Part shown: positions 53,106-63,860 of the stretch, one piece after another
How the letters are laid out: each line of letters starts with the position of its first letter
How positions within the stretch are numbered: the stretch's first letter is position 1
Assembly: GCA_946902875.1 (NCBI GenBank)
Contig: OX336349.1
Coordinates: forward strand, 7,525,891-7,589,890
Direction: 5' to 3'
Origin: Nematopogon swammerdamellus
Taxonomy: Eukaryota > Arthropoda > Insecta > Lepidoptera > Adelidae
Length of the DNA stretch: 64,000 nt
The notes under the pieces: model-generated
Database searches by the model: none
The model's input: only the letters and a program-made list of their open reading frames with translations
Told to the model about the DNA's origin: nothing
Made by a program: the position numbers and the translations under genes

Positions 53106-53804
53106 AGCTGTGCCCGCGGCTCCGCCCGCTCTCATATTTCACTTCGCTGCTAACCTCATAAGCCATTTAGCGTGATAGTAAGTAGCCTATAGTTGATGGG
53201 AAGAATCAAGCTATCCGTAGAATTTTGTTTTATTAAAATCGGTTCAGTGGTTCTCGAGTTATAAGCGGACAGACAGACACTCAGACATACAGAAAGCAGA
53301 CGTTGGATTTTATTATAGGTAAGGAAGGAAGGATAACGAGCTGTGCCCGCGGCTCCGCCCGCTCTCATATTTCACTTCACTGCTAACGTCATAAGCCATT
53401 TAGCGGGATAGTAAGTAGCCTATAGTTGATGGGAAGAATCAAGCTATCCGTAGATTTTTTTTTATTAAAATCGGTCCAGTGGTTCTCGAGTTATAAGCGG
53501 ACAGACAGACATACACTCAGACACTCAGACAGAAAGCAGACGTTGGATTTTATTATAGGTAAGGAAGGACTAGCTGTGCCCGCGGCTCCGCCCGCTCTCA
53601 TATTTGACTTCACTGCTAACCTAATAAGCCATTTAGCGTGATAGTAAGTAGCCTATAGTTGATGGGAAGAATCAAGCTATCCGTAGATTTTTTTTTAAAT
53701 AAAATCGGTTCAGTGGTTCTCGAGTTATAAGCGGACAGACAGACATACACTCAGACACTCATACAGAAAGCAGACTTTGGATTTTATTATAGGTAAGGAA
53801 GGAC
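53106..53804 (+). repeat. Rep-C, three tandem 233-bp units
   Basis: Units begin AGCTGTGCCCGCGGCTCCGC at 53106, 53339 and 53572 (exact 233-bp steps) and end ATTTTATTATAGGTAAGGAA. Each carries AAGCCATTTAGCGTGATAGT, GATGGGAAGAATCAAGCTAT and GAGTTATAAGCGGACAGACA. They differ at only a few positions. A single 5'-shortened reverse copy is at 62266-62474. Confidence 0.95.
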
Positions 53805-54436
53805 TACGTTTGTAGACTCTAAGTATGATACTAAAACTAAATTTACCATTTTTTGAAATATTTTCTGTATGTATGTGTGTATGTTCCTCCATAACTCTTA
53901 AACCGATCATCCGAATTCGACGAAACTTAGTACAAGTGCTAAGTTACTTAGTATTAGCTATACGAGACACAGGATAGGCCAAATAAAGTCAGTGCTGGTT
54001 ACGATAAGATGTGGCTCTCATACAAATCGAATTGTTCCGCGCGGCGAAATAAATGTACAGTAGCGGCAGGCCTCACGCACTCTATGTACTTGCGCGCGCT
54101 AACTACCTACCGCCCGACGGGCCGCCGGCGGTCTTTTTCAGTAGAAATTCGTCTGCCGCGCGAAGTATACATAGACGCTCGCCCACGCAAGTGCGCGCAG
54201 CTGCAAAGCAATAACCACTTTACACTCGATCGTTAAGGTACATTTTCGCACGCAGCGATTGGCGTTGTGAAAGAGTAGGCTATTAAAGCCCGAAGGTAGG
54301 AACCTTTTCTATGGAGTGATTTATCTGTTACGAAGTAACTATTAAGTAATCTGTGGTAGCGGGCTTACTTACTTTCTTCTTTTTAAATCCGATTTTCACG
54401 CGAGCGAAGCCGCGGGCAAAAGCTATTCTAACTAAA
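53805..54436 (+). repeat. Rep-D copy
   Basis: GTTTGTAGACTCTAAGTATG, ATACTAAAACTAAATTTACC, CCGAATTCGACGAAACTTAG and GATGTGGCTCTCATACAAAT match the outer third of the palindrome arms (397-620). It then has a different GC-rich middle (54040-54190) and ends GCGAGCGAAGCCGCGGGCAA/AAGCTA at 54436, like the arm inner ends. It shows what a single, non-palindromic member looks like (about 630 bp). Confidence 0.82.
54185..54354 (+). repeat. 170-bp segment also present at 55041-55212
   Basis: GCGCGCAGCTGCAAAGCAAT, ACACTCGATCGTTAAGGTAC, ATTTTCGCACGCAGCGATTG and GTTACGAAGTAACTATTAAG recur in the same order at 55041-55212 with about 12% difference. It is part of Rep-D here; the second copy lacks the Rep-D ends. 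Confidence 0.88.
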
Positions 54437-55040
54437 CCTCTATGCATACAAATCTCTAATGATCAAGGTCACCTCAGTGCCCGCACATTGTGCTCCGAAC
54501 TAAACGCTCCGGACTGCACGTACTATCAAATAAGGGGATCTGATCAAAACCGACCGAACCGATACCGTGAAAGCAGTCCTGAGATTTGCATCTCATACTT
54601 TAGGATTCAATGCATTTTCACTATTTAAACTTATGTAATAAAGTAAATTTTGCTTTGTATAAATTCCGTCAAAGAACGGAAGCATTGACTATAAACTATC
54701 AGCTTTAAAAATATGACATTAGAGTGTGTTTTGTATTGTCAATGTTGTTGCTACTGCAGAAGTATTGGCAGCTGTCAGCGATGTACGTCGATGGAAGCTG
54801 TTCCTACTGGAGAAATATTCATCGGATTTACATTGAGAGGTGAGGTAATAGTAAAGGGAAGCCTTCATAAGTTTGTTTAGTAGTTTTCTGTATGATGTGA
54901 TATCTTACTTTGGTGGCATAAATTGAATATGAAAAATTGGTCCGTGTTATAAACGCACGTACTAAGTCGCGAAGGATCGCTACCGTTGGATTCGGTATTC
55001 ACACTCTATCTTAAAGAAATATCCCGGAATCATACATAAA
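54437..55040. other. no recognisable feature
   Basis: Unique-looking; no domain in the 54353-54628 frame, which overlaps the Rep-D end. Confidence 0.55.
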
Positions 55041-55212
55041 CTGCGCGCAGCTGCAAAGCAATAATGCACTTTACACTCGATCGTTTAGGTACATTTTCGC
55101 ACGCAGCGATTGGCAACGTGAAACATTAGGCTATTATGGTAGGCCGAAGGTATGGAACTTTTTATATGGAGTGATTTATCTGTTACGAAGTAACTATTAA
55201 GTAATCTGTGAC
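55041..55212 (+). repeat. second copy of the 170-bp Rep-D segment
   Basis: Direct-orientation partner of 54185-54354, 856 bp downstream. It ends at the shared TATTAAGTAATCTGTG word. Confidence 0.88.
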
Positions 55213-55263
55213 TGTAGGTTATACTGATCAAAATTGAATCGTGGAAAGTCCCATTGACAACTG

Positions 55264-55563
55264 TGTGACGTCGGTACTTAAAAAGAATAGCCCACTGCGT
55301 CTCTCCCCGTGCATGTCGTAAAAGGCGACTAAGGGATAAGGACGAGATGCCGTGCTAAAGGGCGACAGGTTTGCCAGCCCTCACCTTGGCATGGTCGTTC
55401 CATCGAGTCGTGGTGGGCCTTTGCTGCTTGATTGTTATTTTGTCCGAATACTTTGCAAAACGTGGTGGTAGATGTTGAATTTTCCAGAGTTCTTGCAGCA
55501 CAACACGGATTACTCTGCTTACCCTGTTTAGCGGGATACAGCGTGTATGGTATGTATGTATCC
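55264..55563 (+). repeat. Rep-B, nearly full length
   Basis: GTCGGTACTTAAAAAGAATA, CCACTGCGTCTCTCCCC, GTCGTAAAAGGCGACTAAGG, GCAAAACGTGGTGGTAGATG, CAGCACAACACGGATTACTC and GGTATGTATGTATCC. The minus-strand frames 55329-55565 and 55355-55642 are shadows. Confidence 0.85.
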
Positions 55564-55576
55564 AATTAACAACCAT

Positions 55577-55688
55577 TTTTTTATGGCAACTGACATGGTT
55601 CCCAACATCACCTACTACATCCGTGATGTCAGCCCATAACACGTTGGTGAACTAGGTGCCATGTCATCATCGCTTCCCTTCGGTCCAA
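55577..55688 (-). repeat. SINE-A 3' part
   Basis: The minus strand has GGGCTGACATCACGGATGTA and ends GTCAGTTGCCATAAAAAA. It abuts the 3' end of Rep-B in opposite orientation, 13 bases apart. Confidence 0.85.
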
Positions 55689-56040
55689 TTTATATACAGG
55701 AAAAATAAGAAAAGTCCTTCTCCACAAAGTGCTAGCCGCCAACACAAATACCTCACAAAGCCATCGCAGACCTCCATCGTGTCGGTCCAGAGTCCAGTCT
55801 CGAGGCTTGTACCGAGATGCCATCTGCTTCGCGCCACGAGAAATGTTCCTCAGATAATAACATAAACTAGAGACCGCTTTCAATACTCTTCATACATATT
55901 GAGCTATTTGTTTTCATTGACTTCAAATGTTCATTATGGCTAAAGAGATAGAGTCTGTGATAAACGGACATACATACACAAGTTTCACGTTAAGACCTCA
56001 TAAAGATCGACCCGCGACTTCGACATTAGGAATAATTTAT
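55689..56040. other. no confident feature; 84-codon minus frame
   Basis: The minus-strand frame 55883-55629 contains DRHDGGLRWLCEVFVLAAST and RRTFLIFPVYKLD. It starts in unique DNA and runs into SINE-A, so only about 65 residues are outside repeats. It has no family I recognise; a decayed retroelement or chance frame are both possible. Confidence 0.35.
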
Positions 56041-56042
56041 GT

Positions 56043-56487
56043 AAAAAACCGGCCAAGTGCGAGGGCAGACTCGTGCACTCAGCGTTCCGTACCATCACGT
56101 AACTGATCGGTTTTTAGTATTAATTATTATAGTTTGCACCAAGTTTGGCGCTTATATGTATTACTGTTTTACGATACAGCAAAAACAATAAAACCTTTAA
56201 ATGACACGTTTCTTGTCTGAGGACCCCCTTAATTTTAACATTTTTCTTTTTTTATTGTTTGTTAGTATATCCGCCATTATAACATAATATTCAGTGAAAA
56301 TTTTGAACGGCTACCTATTACAGTTCAAAAGATACAGCTCTTTATAGGTAGGACAGACAGACGGACAAATAGACAGACAGACAGGCGGACGCACAGACGG
56401 ACGGAAGGAAAGACGGGCGGAGATACGGACGGGCAGACGGCGTAGGCTTAATAATAGAGTCGGTTATGGATACGGAACCCTAAAAAT
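56043..56487 (+). repeat. Rep-F, full-length copy (445 bp)
   Basis: Starts AAAACCGGCCAAGTGCGAGG and GTTCCGTACCATCACG, contains ACACGTTTCTTGTCTGAGGA, CAGTTCAAAAGATACAGCTC and a GGACAGACAGACGG simple region, and ends TACGGAACCCTAAAAATGG. The start and end words GTTCCGTAC/TACGGAACC are inverted, a short terminal inverted repeat. Fragments at 20083, 52143, 52303 and 33325. Confidence 0.8.
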
Positions 56488-58465
56488 GGACAGGCATGAA
56501 AGAATCCAACGAGGATTCCAATATTTCCGAAGTAAATGGCGACCACTATTGAATGCATATTGGATAAAGTTTAATGCTCATACTTCTTCAACATTTAATA
56601 CGGAATAAGTAAGTATTTGTTATACCCACAGAACACCTATTAATAGCTATTAACTTCCATTATCTTTGGTTATACCTCAAAGCTTAGGCAGAGCAAGTTA
56701 TTCATTTCAACAAGTGCGCCCGTCCTTTCGCTTTGCACTTTAACCATGGATTACATAAAATCTGAAGTGCAAAATCCCTTCATGCAAAAAATCCGCAGGA
56801 ACCATGAATTAACTCTCGAATTAACAACTCGTAGTATAGTCGAGTTAAATCTTCAAAGTCATAATTAGTGGTCCACTCTTGTGTCGAAGCTGCATTCCTT
56901 CCACAAATTAAATCAATACATTTTCCGATCAATAATTGAATTTTTAACTTTTAAAATCAATAATTGTAAATTAAACGACATCAATTATTATGTCTCTTAT
57001 TTGCGAACAAAATTATTTTATTGGGCAAGTAAAAATCCCAAAAATTACAGTGGCACAACACGAAATCCTCTTCAACCGGTTAATAAAATACAAAGTCTAC
57101 TTCAATTCAGAAATGTAAATCGGGTATTTAAGACGTACTTTCGTTAAGTTTTTAGAGTTCTGAAGATCTTGATTGGATCTGAATTCTTATTTTGAACACA
57201 AACATCATTAAATGATATTTATTTCCAGTGTCAGTGCAGTACATACTCGTACATTGGATATTACCACATTATGTTATTCTTTTAATTCTGTTAAATTAAT
57301 TCTAGCCATTTAATTCTGGTTTTTTTATTCTAATCGGTAAACAACCTGCCATATAATGATCTCATACTCCTGGTACATAATACTATGCAGTTATTTAGTC
57401 ATAGTAGAATTTATTATATTACCAAATTTTTTTATTAAGATATTTTTGAACAAGTGTGTTATAAGATCAAAGTTACAAAATAACAACATTATTAATGACA
57501 CCCGTTTCTCTATAATTCATGGTAAATACGCTATTAAAATGCATAATGCATATATGCGCAATAAACTATTCTTCCAAAATCAATTATTATTCGCAATGAT
57601 TATGTTTGTTTGATACATGTTTTCATAGGTAGCAATAATTGATCACATTTGCCTTCAACAGTGTATTCCTAATGAGCGTGGCAGTCAAATACAATATTTA
57701 TAAATGTAATGAATCTAATTATTGTAATTTCTCAATCGATGCACGAGTAGCGGCGCCCGCGCACCACGTGACTGCGCGGCGCGCGCGGCGCCCGCTGCGT
57801 GCATCCGCGCCTACTGTGACAGATTCCTCTTTTTTTCCTCTCTTTTTTAGCGAACGGATACTGAATTCATAATCCATTAATAAGTAACTTGGGCCCAGAC
57901 CAGACCATGGTCAAATAAAAAAAAACTATAATATTTTGAAGTGCAACATATCTAAAGAAAATATCAAACTTTCGAAATGAGCGACACCTCGATTGCGTGA
58001 TTGGGATTAACGTTGACTTGATCAATTCGATTTTTTTCTGCGTAATATGAATAATGATTTTATCTTCATATTAATAACGAATTTCAAGCTTGACGACTTC
58101 TTTCGGTGTTTGTCTAAAGCAGTAATTAATTGCTTACGAGGTCATTTAATTACGCATAAATTGACTAAATACACATTTCATGTGCAAAATTTAAATATCA
58201 TTCACATTATTTCTCTTTAAAAAGATCAAAGCGCGTTCCTAATTTTCTACAAACGCCGCATCTTGACTCGAAGCTCGCCTGTTTTAGCGCGTATAATACA
58301 TAAATCCTCTGAATGCCAGCTAAATACACGAGGCACGCAGTTATATCCAAAAGGAGATCATTTGTAGCCATTCAAGTGTACGTATGAAAAAGACAAGTGC
58401 CGGCCAAACCCGTTTAGGAGAAAACATCGGGAGAACTATACAGAGCTATTGTCTCGCTTCATCAT
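56488..58465. other. no gene recognised; GC-rich patch at 57742-57815
   Basis: AT-rich. Open frames 56881-57147, 57356-57613 and 57639-57872 lack known domains. The GC patch (GGCGCCCGCGCACCACGTGA) is isolated. No repeat partner. Confidence 0.5.
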
Positions 58466-58469
58466 AAAT

Positions 58470-58630
58470 TACATAGTTGACTTTTTGGTTTGTGACTTTA
58501 TAAGTTTGACACCGAATTCGTCTGTATGTCTGTGTTTCTGCGTGTCTGTCTGTGGCATCGAAGCTCTCAAACGGTTAGGCTGATTTGGATGCGGTTTTTT
58601 TTTTATTAGAAAGCTGGTTAAACCGGTATG
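58470..58630 (+). repeat. Rep-E copy
   Basis: GTCTGTATGTCTGTG, GTGGCATCGAAGCTCTCAAA, CGGTTAGGCTGATTTGGATG and CGGTTTTTTTTTTATTAGAA followed by AGCTGGTT mirror 4140-4310 on the opposite strand. Confidence 0.65.
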
Positions 58631-58732
58631 GTTCTTAGATATGTTTGTAATCAAGTAATCAAATAATCAACAAATTATGTCTCTCGAAAAGCTTGACATA
58701 AAAGTTAAATTAAAAATTTAATAAAAACCCCC

Positions 58733-58862
58733 TTAAAAAATAAAAAAGAATTTCAGTTTCGTTACTTAAAGGCGTCGGTGAACCGCTAGGTATATGAATA
58801 TACAAACTCGGAGCTGCGCGGTTATTTACATAGCGGTCCCGCGGCGCCTTTAAGTAAGTCAA
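58733..58862. mobile_element. palindromic MITE
   Basis: GTTACTTAAAGGCGTCGGTG and ACCGCTAGGTA on the left pair with TTTAAGTAAG, GGCGCC and TACATAGCGGT on the right. The arrangement and the AAGTAA/GGGACCGCTA words resemble 3862-4017. Confidence 0.6.
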
Positions 58863-59875
58863 AACTACCATTTTATCGTTAATCAAATTACCTACGAAAC
58901 ACATTACCCTACTGTATTTATGAACCACAAAACAAATTATATATAGGTATTTCAAAATATTGCTCGTTTCATTATCAGCTCTGTAGAGTTATAACGTCAA
59001 CGTCCGTAAAAGCGATTCTGCTCTACTATTACACTCAAGCCGCACACGCACACTCGCACGGATCCGCACGTATACGCGCCACGCGGATGGTCACTCGCCT
59101 CCTTATTTGTCTACTAAAGGCTAAATGGCTATACTATAGTATAGTATAGTCCATACTAAAGGCTATTAACCAATACTAAAGACTTTGAAGAGAGTCTAAG
59201 GCTAGTTTCTTCATGTATGTTACATACAGTATGTAGAGTTTCTTGGGATGCCCTGAGTAGATTAGGGCTGATTTCATGACCTCCAGTTAAGTCTCTGTTA
59301 AAATTGATGATAATTTTCATGCTACCTGATGCACGGTGTTTCATATTTTATGTTACTTATTTATTTTCATATGAAGGAATGATTCTTTGAATAAATTTGG
59401 ACAAAATTCAACACCATTTTCTTCAGACATGAAAATGGTTTTCTATAAATGTTGTGAAGCTCTGACTTAACGATTGACGTAAAAATTTAACATTCAAAAT
59501 GAACAAAAGCGACCCTGAATATAAAAAAATAATAACAATCCTTTTTAATGGATGCATTTTCTAAATGCCCCTAACAAATTAAAGAAGAAATTCTTGGAAT
59601 AATGTGTTTTATAATGGAAAATTTACTGATTTTTTTTCTTATTTCCTACGTGAAAAATTCAAAACAATAAGGAACCCAAAGTATAATTAAGTTACTCGCT
59701 TAAGTATTCTGAAATCCGATAAACAGGTTAGTTGCTGTACAAACTATTTTTTATTTATAATTTTATACATTTGTGTGTATTTTATGGAAGTATAAAACCA
59801 GTATTATAAGACCACCACGGGTGTGGTCATCAGAAAACATAGAAAAATCTGAATAATTTATTATTACATGTTTGT
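58863..59875. other. no recognisable feature
   Basis: Strongly AT-rich. A small ACTATAGTATAGTATAGT repeat lies at 59131-59150. 59156-59344 (minus) has no domain. Confidence 0.6.
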
Positions 59876-59879
59876 TTTA

Positions 59880-60092
59880 GTCATTATTTATTTTATATTT
59901 CAAATCAACTCAACTCTTTTGCTACTACCTACTTACATTCCACTATATTATTGAATCTCAAACATCCAAAGGTTGACTGTAAGAAATCTCTGTAAGGGAT
60001 AAGTCCGCCTTTGCACCTTATGTAAATTTTCTAATGTACTTGTTACTGCTTAATGTTTACTGAAGCAATAAAGAATTTTCTATCCTATACTT
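59880..60092 (+). repeat. LINE-H 3' tail
   Basis: CTCTTTTGCTACTACCTACT, TACATTCCACTATATTATTG, GAATCTCAAACATCCAAAGG, CACCTTATGTAAATTTTC and GAAGCAATAAAGAATTTTCT: the forward form of 1-260, ending in an AATAAA signal. This gives the element's orientation. Confidence 0.78.
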
Positions 60093-61300
60093 CATTCTTA
60101 TTTATTGATAGATATTGAATGATAGAATGACGAATAACAGTACCTACTAGACAGAGAGAAAAATAAAAAAGAGAAAGGTGACTAATGAAAATAATTCAAA
60201 AATATAACATTTGCTTAACTCTCTGGAATAAGATCCATTAAAAGCATGGCGGAACCACGGTGGGTCCCAAAAAAGTGTTAAAGTGCGTCTACGCGTAGAG
60301 AGTTCCGTAGAAATTTCCTGCTTACATATAAAATACCTAAATATAATAAGAATTTTTCACGTTTCTAGTAATCAGCTTTTCCGCAACAGAAGATTTATTT
60401 GCGTGGATTTTTAATAAATAACATAACATAAAATAAAGAATTTGCCGCTTCTGCACTGATTAAATTGTTAACGAATAACTTTCTCCTACTTACCTTACTA
60501 GTTGGTAGGGTTTCCCACCCACCCGGGAGATACCCGGGTACAAATATATTTTTAAAAGAAAATTATAACATTTCCAAGGAAAGTGCGGCCACGCACACGC
60601 GCATTCTTGCCCTCATACACACAATAGTAAAAACTCGCCCCCCCCCCCCCCCCCCCCACACACACACATTGTTATAATTTATTTTATAAATTCATCCATA
60701 GGTGTAGGTAATCTACGCTTGGACATGTCGAAAATTCCGCCACACCCTCATACACACACATCGCCCTATACTAAACTACAATACAAAATTCTAATTAAAG
60801 TATATCTCCAGCACTCGGAAACTTGCGTAACCTCAAAAAAAAGGTGCCGACAAACGCATTTTGAAGACACTTTACAAATGAGAATCGATTAATTCGAGCG
60901 AGCCTAATTGAATCTGCTTGTTTTATAGTTCTTTTTTTTTTATAAACAAGGCTATAAACTTCGGAATGCGACTACCGTGCGGCTCGGCATCGCGGTGGCA
61001 CTTAAATCATTCGAAGTCATTAATAGATGATACGGGCAATCAATATTAGGAAAATATCATCAAGTTATTTTAACATTATTTGAAAGAACATGTTCCATTA
61101 CCTCCTACTCTAGTTTATAGTTTTGTTTTTAAGAATTATTTTGGGATACTAAATTAATTCCATTCAAATTTCCGACATTATCAATTAACAACTTTTAAAG
61201 GGGAAGTAATACAGGGAACCGAATAACAAACGCCCGACAAATTTAATTGACACCAATTTCAATTATCCAATTTTTTAGTAGATTGATATTCGATAAAAAA
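60093..61300. other. no gene; SINE-A scrap and poly-C tract
   Basis: 60478-60540 carries TTACCTTACTAGTTGGTAGG and CACCCGGGAG-like remains of the SINE-A body. The rest is AT-rich and unique-looking. Confidence 0.5.
60638..60671. repeat. (C)20 followed by (CA)n
   Basis: Twenty consecutive C from 60638 to 60657, then ACACACACACA. Long homopolymer C (G on the other strand) is rare in AT-rich insect DNA and is a likely sequencing-error site. Confidence 0.9.
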
Positions 61301-61304
61301 AATT

Positions 61305-61640
61305 TTTTATGTTAACCAGCATGGGTGGCTGTGCCGAGAGACCAATTATTGTGCAGTCGACAGAGTCAAAATCACCTCTCCTCGCGAAACCACGCTCAGT
61401 TTGGTGCCATGCCAGCAGATTTGCGGACTGTTGCTAGGCTGTCTAGCCCGTTAATACGACGCTTGAAGACACCCAGGTTAAAGGATTCAGAAAATACACT
61501 CGCCGGAAGACAGTTCCACACTCTAGCGGTGCGACAAAGAAACGATTTAGAGAACCGATGGGTTCTCATAAGCCCAATGTCAACAACAAAAGGGTGCTGA
61601 GTCTCTCTGCGACGAGTCATGCGGAGATAGGACGGAGATT
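61305..61640 (-). mobile_element. LINE-K C-terminus and 3' end, best copy
   Basis: The minus-strand frame (stop near 61396) reads RTHRFSKSFLCRTARVWNCL, PASVFSESFNLGVFKRRING and LDSLATVRKSAGMAPN. The R-T-x-R-x-WN-x-LPASVF block and the FKRRI-x-x-L ending are the conserved C-terminus of Jockey/CR1-type LINE proteins. The 3' UTR follows on the minus strand to about 61305. It is 5' truncated: no reverse transcriptase motif is present. The plus frame 61325-61600 is its shadow. Confidence 0.85.
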
Positions 61641-62045
61641 TAAAAAAGTATGACTAGATTTCTATGGCCTATTTCAAATAGGTTTGAAGTGATCATTCGA
61701 TTACTTTGGTATGAGAAGCCGCAGGCGCAGAAGTTGCCCCTCAATGTAGTTAACAGGAAATTTCTGATGCAACGAGATCATGAACTCAGAACATAAAACT
61801 GTTCATCTGATGAAGTTGTAAAGCTGAATATATTGAACAAATTAGCCATATCGTAACCACCAACTGTGCGCATAAAAGGTTACGCGCGTGGCTATTCAAT
61901 TAAAACTAGCTTTTACCAGCGACCCCGGTCGCGTTAAAATCGGTCTTACCCAATATCATAAATATTAATTGGTGATTTTTGTATGACAAATATTCACATT
62001 TGTATTGAAACTCTACTTTAACGTGATATTATTTATGATATATGT
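61641..62045. other. no gene; possible repeat start at 61909
   Basis: ACTAGCTTTTACCAGCGACC at 61908 resembles the CTAGCTTTTGCCCGCGGC terminus of Rep-D/Rep-I. Nothing else is recognisable. Confidence 0.45.
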
Positions 62046-62052
62046 ATGTACG

Positions 62053-62597
62053 GTGTGGTGTCGGTAGGTAATTAAAAATAATAACCCCACTGCATCTCTC
62101 CCCGTGCATGTCGTAAAAGGCGGCTAAGGCATAAGGACAAGATGCCGTGCATAAGGGCGACAGGCTAGCCACCTCTCACTTTGGCACTTCTTGCTGTGCC
62201 AGGAGGTGGATCTTCGTGCCTGACTTGCTGCTTGATAGTTATATTGTCCTAATCCTTTCCTTACCTATAATAAAATCCAACGTCTGCTTTCTGTCTGAGT
62301 GTCTGAGTGTCTGAGTGTATGTCTGTCTGTCCGCTTATAACTTGAGAACCACTGACCCGATTTTAATAAAACAAAATTCTACGGATAGCTTGATTCTTCC
62401 CATCAACATAGGCTACTTATTATCACGCTAAATGGCTTATGAGGTTAGCAGTGAAGTGAAATATGAGAGCGGGCTTGTACTTTGCTAAATGTGACGGTCG
62501 GTGTTGTGCTGTAATTTACAAAAGTACCTACTCGCAGCACAACACCGACTATTCTGCTTACTCCGATTTTCGGGATACAGCGTGTGTGGTATATTTA
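62053..62597 (+). repeat. Rep-B split by a reverse Rep-C
   Basis: 62053-62262 (CCCCACTGCATCTCTCCCC, GTCGTAAAAGGCGGCTAAGG, TGCTGCTTGATAGTTATATT) and 62475-62597 (ACTTTGCTAAATGTGACGGT, GGTGTTGTGCTGTAATTTAC, CAGCGTGTGTGGTA) are consecutive parts of Rep-B. The 210 bp between is a Rep-C copy. Confidence 0.88.
62266..62474 (-). mobile_element. Rep-C copy nested in Rep-B
   Basis: Starts TTACCTATAATAAAATCCAA and ends GTGAAATATGAGAGCGGGC, i.e. the reverse of the 233-bp unit but lacking the first roughly 20 bases (CTGTGCCCGCGGCTCCG). It shows that Rep-C is mobile and can be 5' shortened, as with retroposons. Confidence 0.88.
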
Positions 62598-62805
62598 TTC
62601 AAAAATTCGTTGAATTCAGGTCAATCAAAAAGTAATGAATGCACAAACATGGCAAAAACATGATTATTCGTACAATATTCGTAACACTTAATATGTGAAA
62701 TGCTTCCTTATAGACAAATACATTATACATTGCCCCACAATTTTTTTTCAATAAGAATACTGTGAATATAATGTGGACTTATAATAACAAAACTACCACC
62801 CAGTT

Positions 62806-62892
62806 CACCAAACCGTCCAGTTCACCCGGTGTTATGGGCTGTCATCACGGATGTTGTAGGTGATGTAGCCAACCGTGTCAGGTTCCATAAAA
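62806..62892 (+). repeat. SINE-A 3' end
   Basis: CCGTCCAGTTCACCCGGTGT, TATGGGCTGTCATCACGGAT and GTCAGGTTCCATAAAAAATA. Strongly 5' truncated with an A-rich tail, and with a small internal deletion (CAGTTCA joined directly to CCCGGTG). Confidence 0.85.
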
Positions 62893-63400
62893 AATAAAAA
62901 AATAAAAATTGTACTTTTACAGATTTAATATTATTAATAATACTTATCGAGACCATTCTGTCTGCGTGCGCGTCGCTACGCTTTGACGCTTCCCTATGGG
63001 TTAATTCCGGTTGGAATTTTTATGGCACGATTAAAGTCTATGCAGATTTATAGGCCTCTTGCTAACCTCTGCCTAGAAATAATCTATAATTAAACTGTGC
63101 ATAATTTCTTAATACTATCGTAAGCGTTTAGTTGATTCTTAGTTTCTCGTATGAATAGCTGGTTCCACTCTGCTTTAAGCTCATCGTGCTTAATGTGATA
63201 ATTATTTCATTATTTCTACTGATTTGGTTTGTGTTATAACGTATTAAAATTGTATGCCTGTCTAGTAATTTCCAGTAGAATAATGTTCTATTAGTATGTA
63301 TGTATAGATATTATTATTGAAATAAAGTAAGGAATTCTGATCTCATGGGCTATTATTACATTATTCTCGTATTTACTTCATGTGTTGCTATTTTCTCTAA
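62893..63400. other. no recognisable feature
   Basis: AT-rich unique-looking sequence; no open frames or repeats. Confidence 0.6.
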
Positions 63401-63407
63401 TACGCCT

Positions 63408-63598
63408 GGATTGATACCACCGCACTTAATGAAACGTCGGTTGAAACGGCTATGTAAATATATCGCATTTTCCGTCCAGTTCAGTGTAGCCGGCACGACC
63501 GAAGGGAAGCACTGACGTGACACCAAGTTCACCCGGTGTTATGGGCTGACATCACGGATGTTATAGGTGATGTAGCCAACCGTGTAAGTTTCAATAAA
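63408..63598 (+). repeat. SINE-A 3' half
   Basis: GGATTGATACCACCGCACTT, AATGAAACGTCGGTTGAAAC, GTGTAGCCGGCACGACCGAA and GTGTAAGTTTCAATAAAAAT. 5' truncated, directly followed by an RTE fragment on the same strand. Confidence 0.87.
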
Positions 63599-63600
63599 AA

Positions 63601-63860
63601 TAAAAAAGCTAAAGTGGCAGTGGGCTGGGCACGTCAGCCGAAGAGATGACGACCGTTGGAGTAACGTGTCCTACATTAGCGGCCGTGGATAGGAAAACGG
63701 AGTGTGTGAAGACCACCCGCCAGGTGGGACGACGACATCAAGTACGTCGGCGGAAAGCAATGGTTCCGTACCGCTGAAGGCCGTGAGGTCTGAAGGAAAA
63801 TTTGAGAGGCGTATGTTCAGCAGTGGATGCTTACACGATGACTGACTGACTGACTTGCTA
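63601..63860 (+). mobile_element. RTE LINE C-terminal fragment, longest copy
   Basis: The RTE C-terminal blocks are spread over several frames. AAAGTGGCAGTGGGCTGGGC (W-x-W-A-G-H region), GATGACGACCGTTGGAG (DDDRW), GTGGATAGGAAAACGG, GCCAGGTGGGACGACGACAT (RWDDDI), GTTCCGTACCGCTGAAGGCC and the closing CAGCAGTGGATGC (QQW) before a GACTGACTGACTGAC tail. Frameshifts separate the blocks. The 63671-63883 minus frame is its shadow. Confidence 0.83.

Noticed and set aside
61325..61600. 91-codon plus-strand gene
   Set aside because: Shadow of the LINE-K C-terminus, which has the conserved LINE motif on the minus strand.
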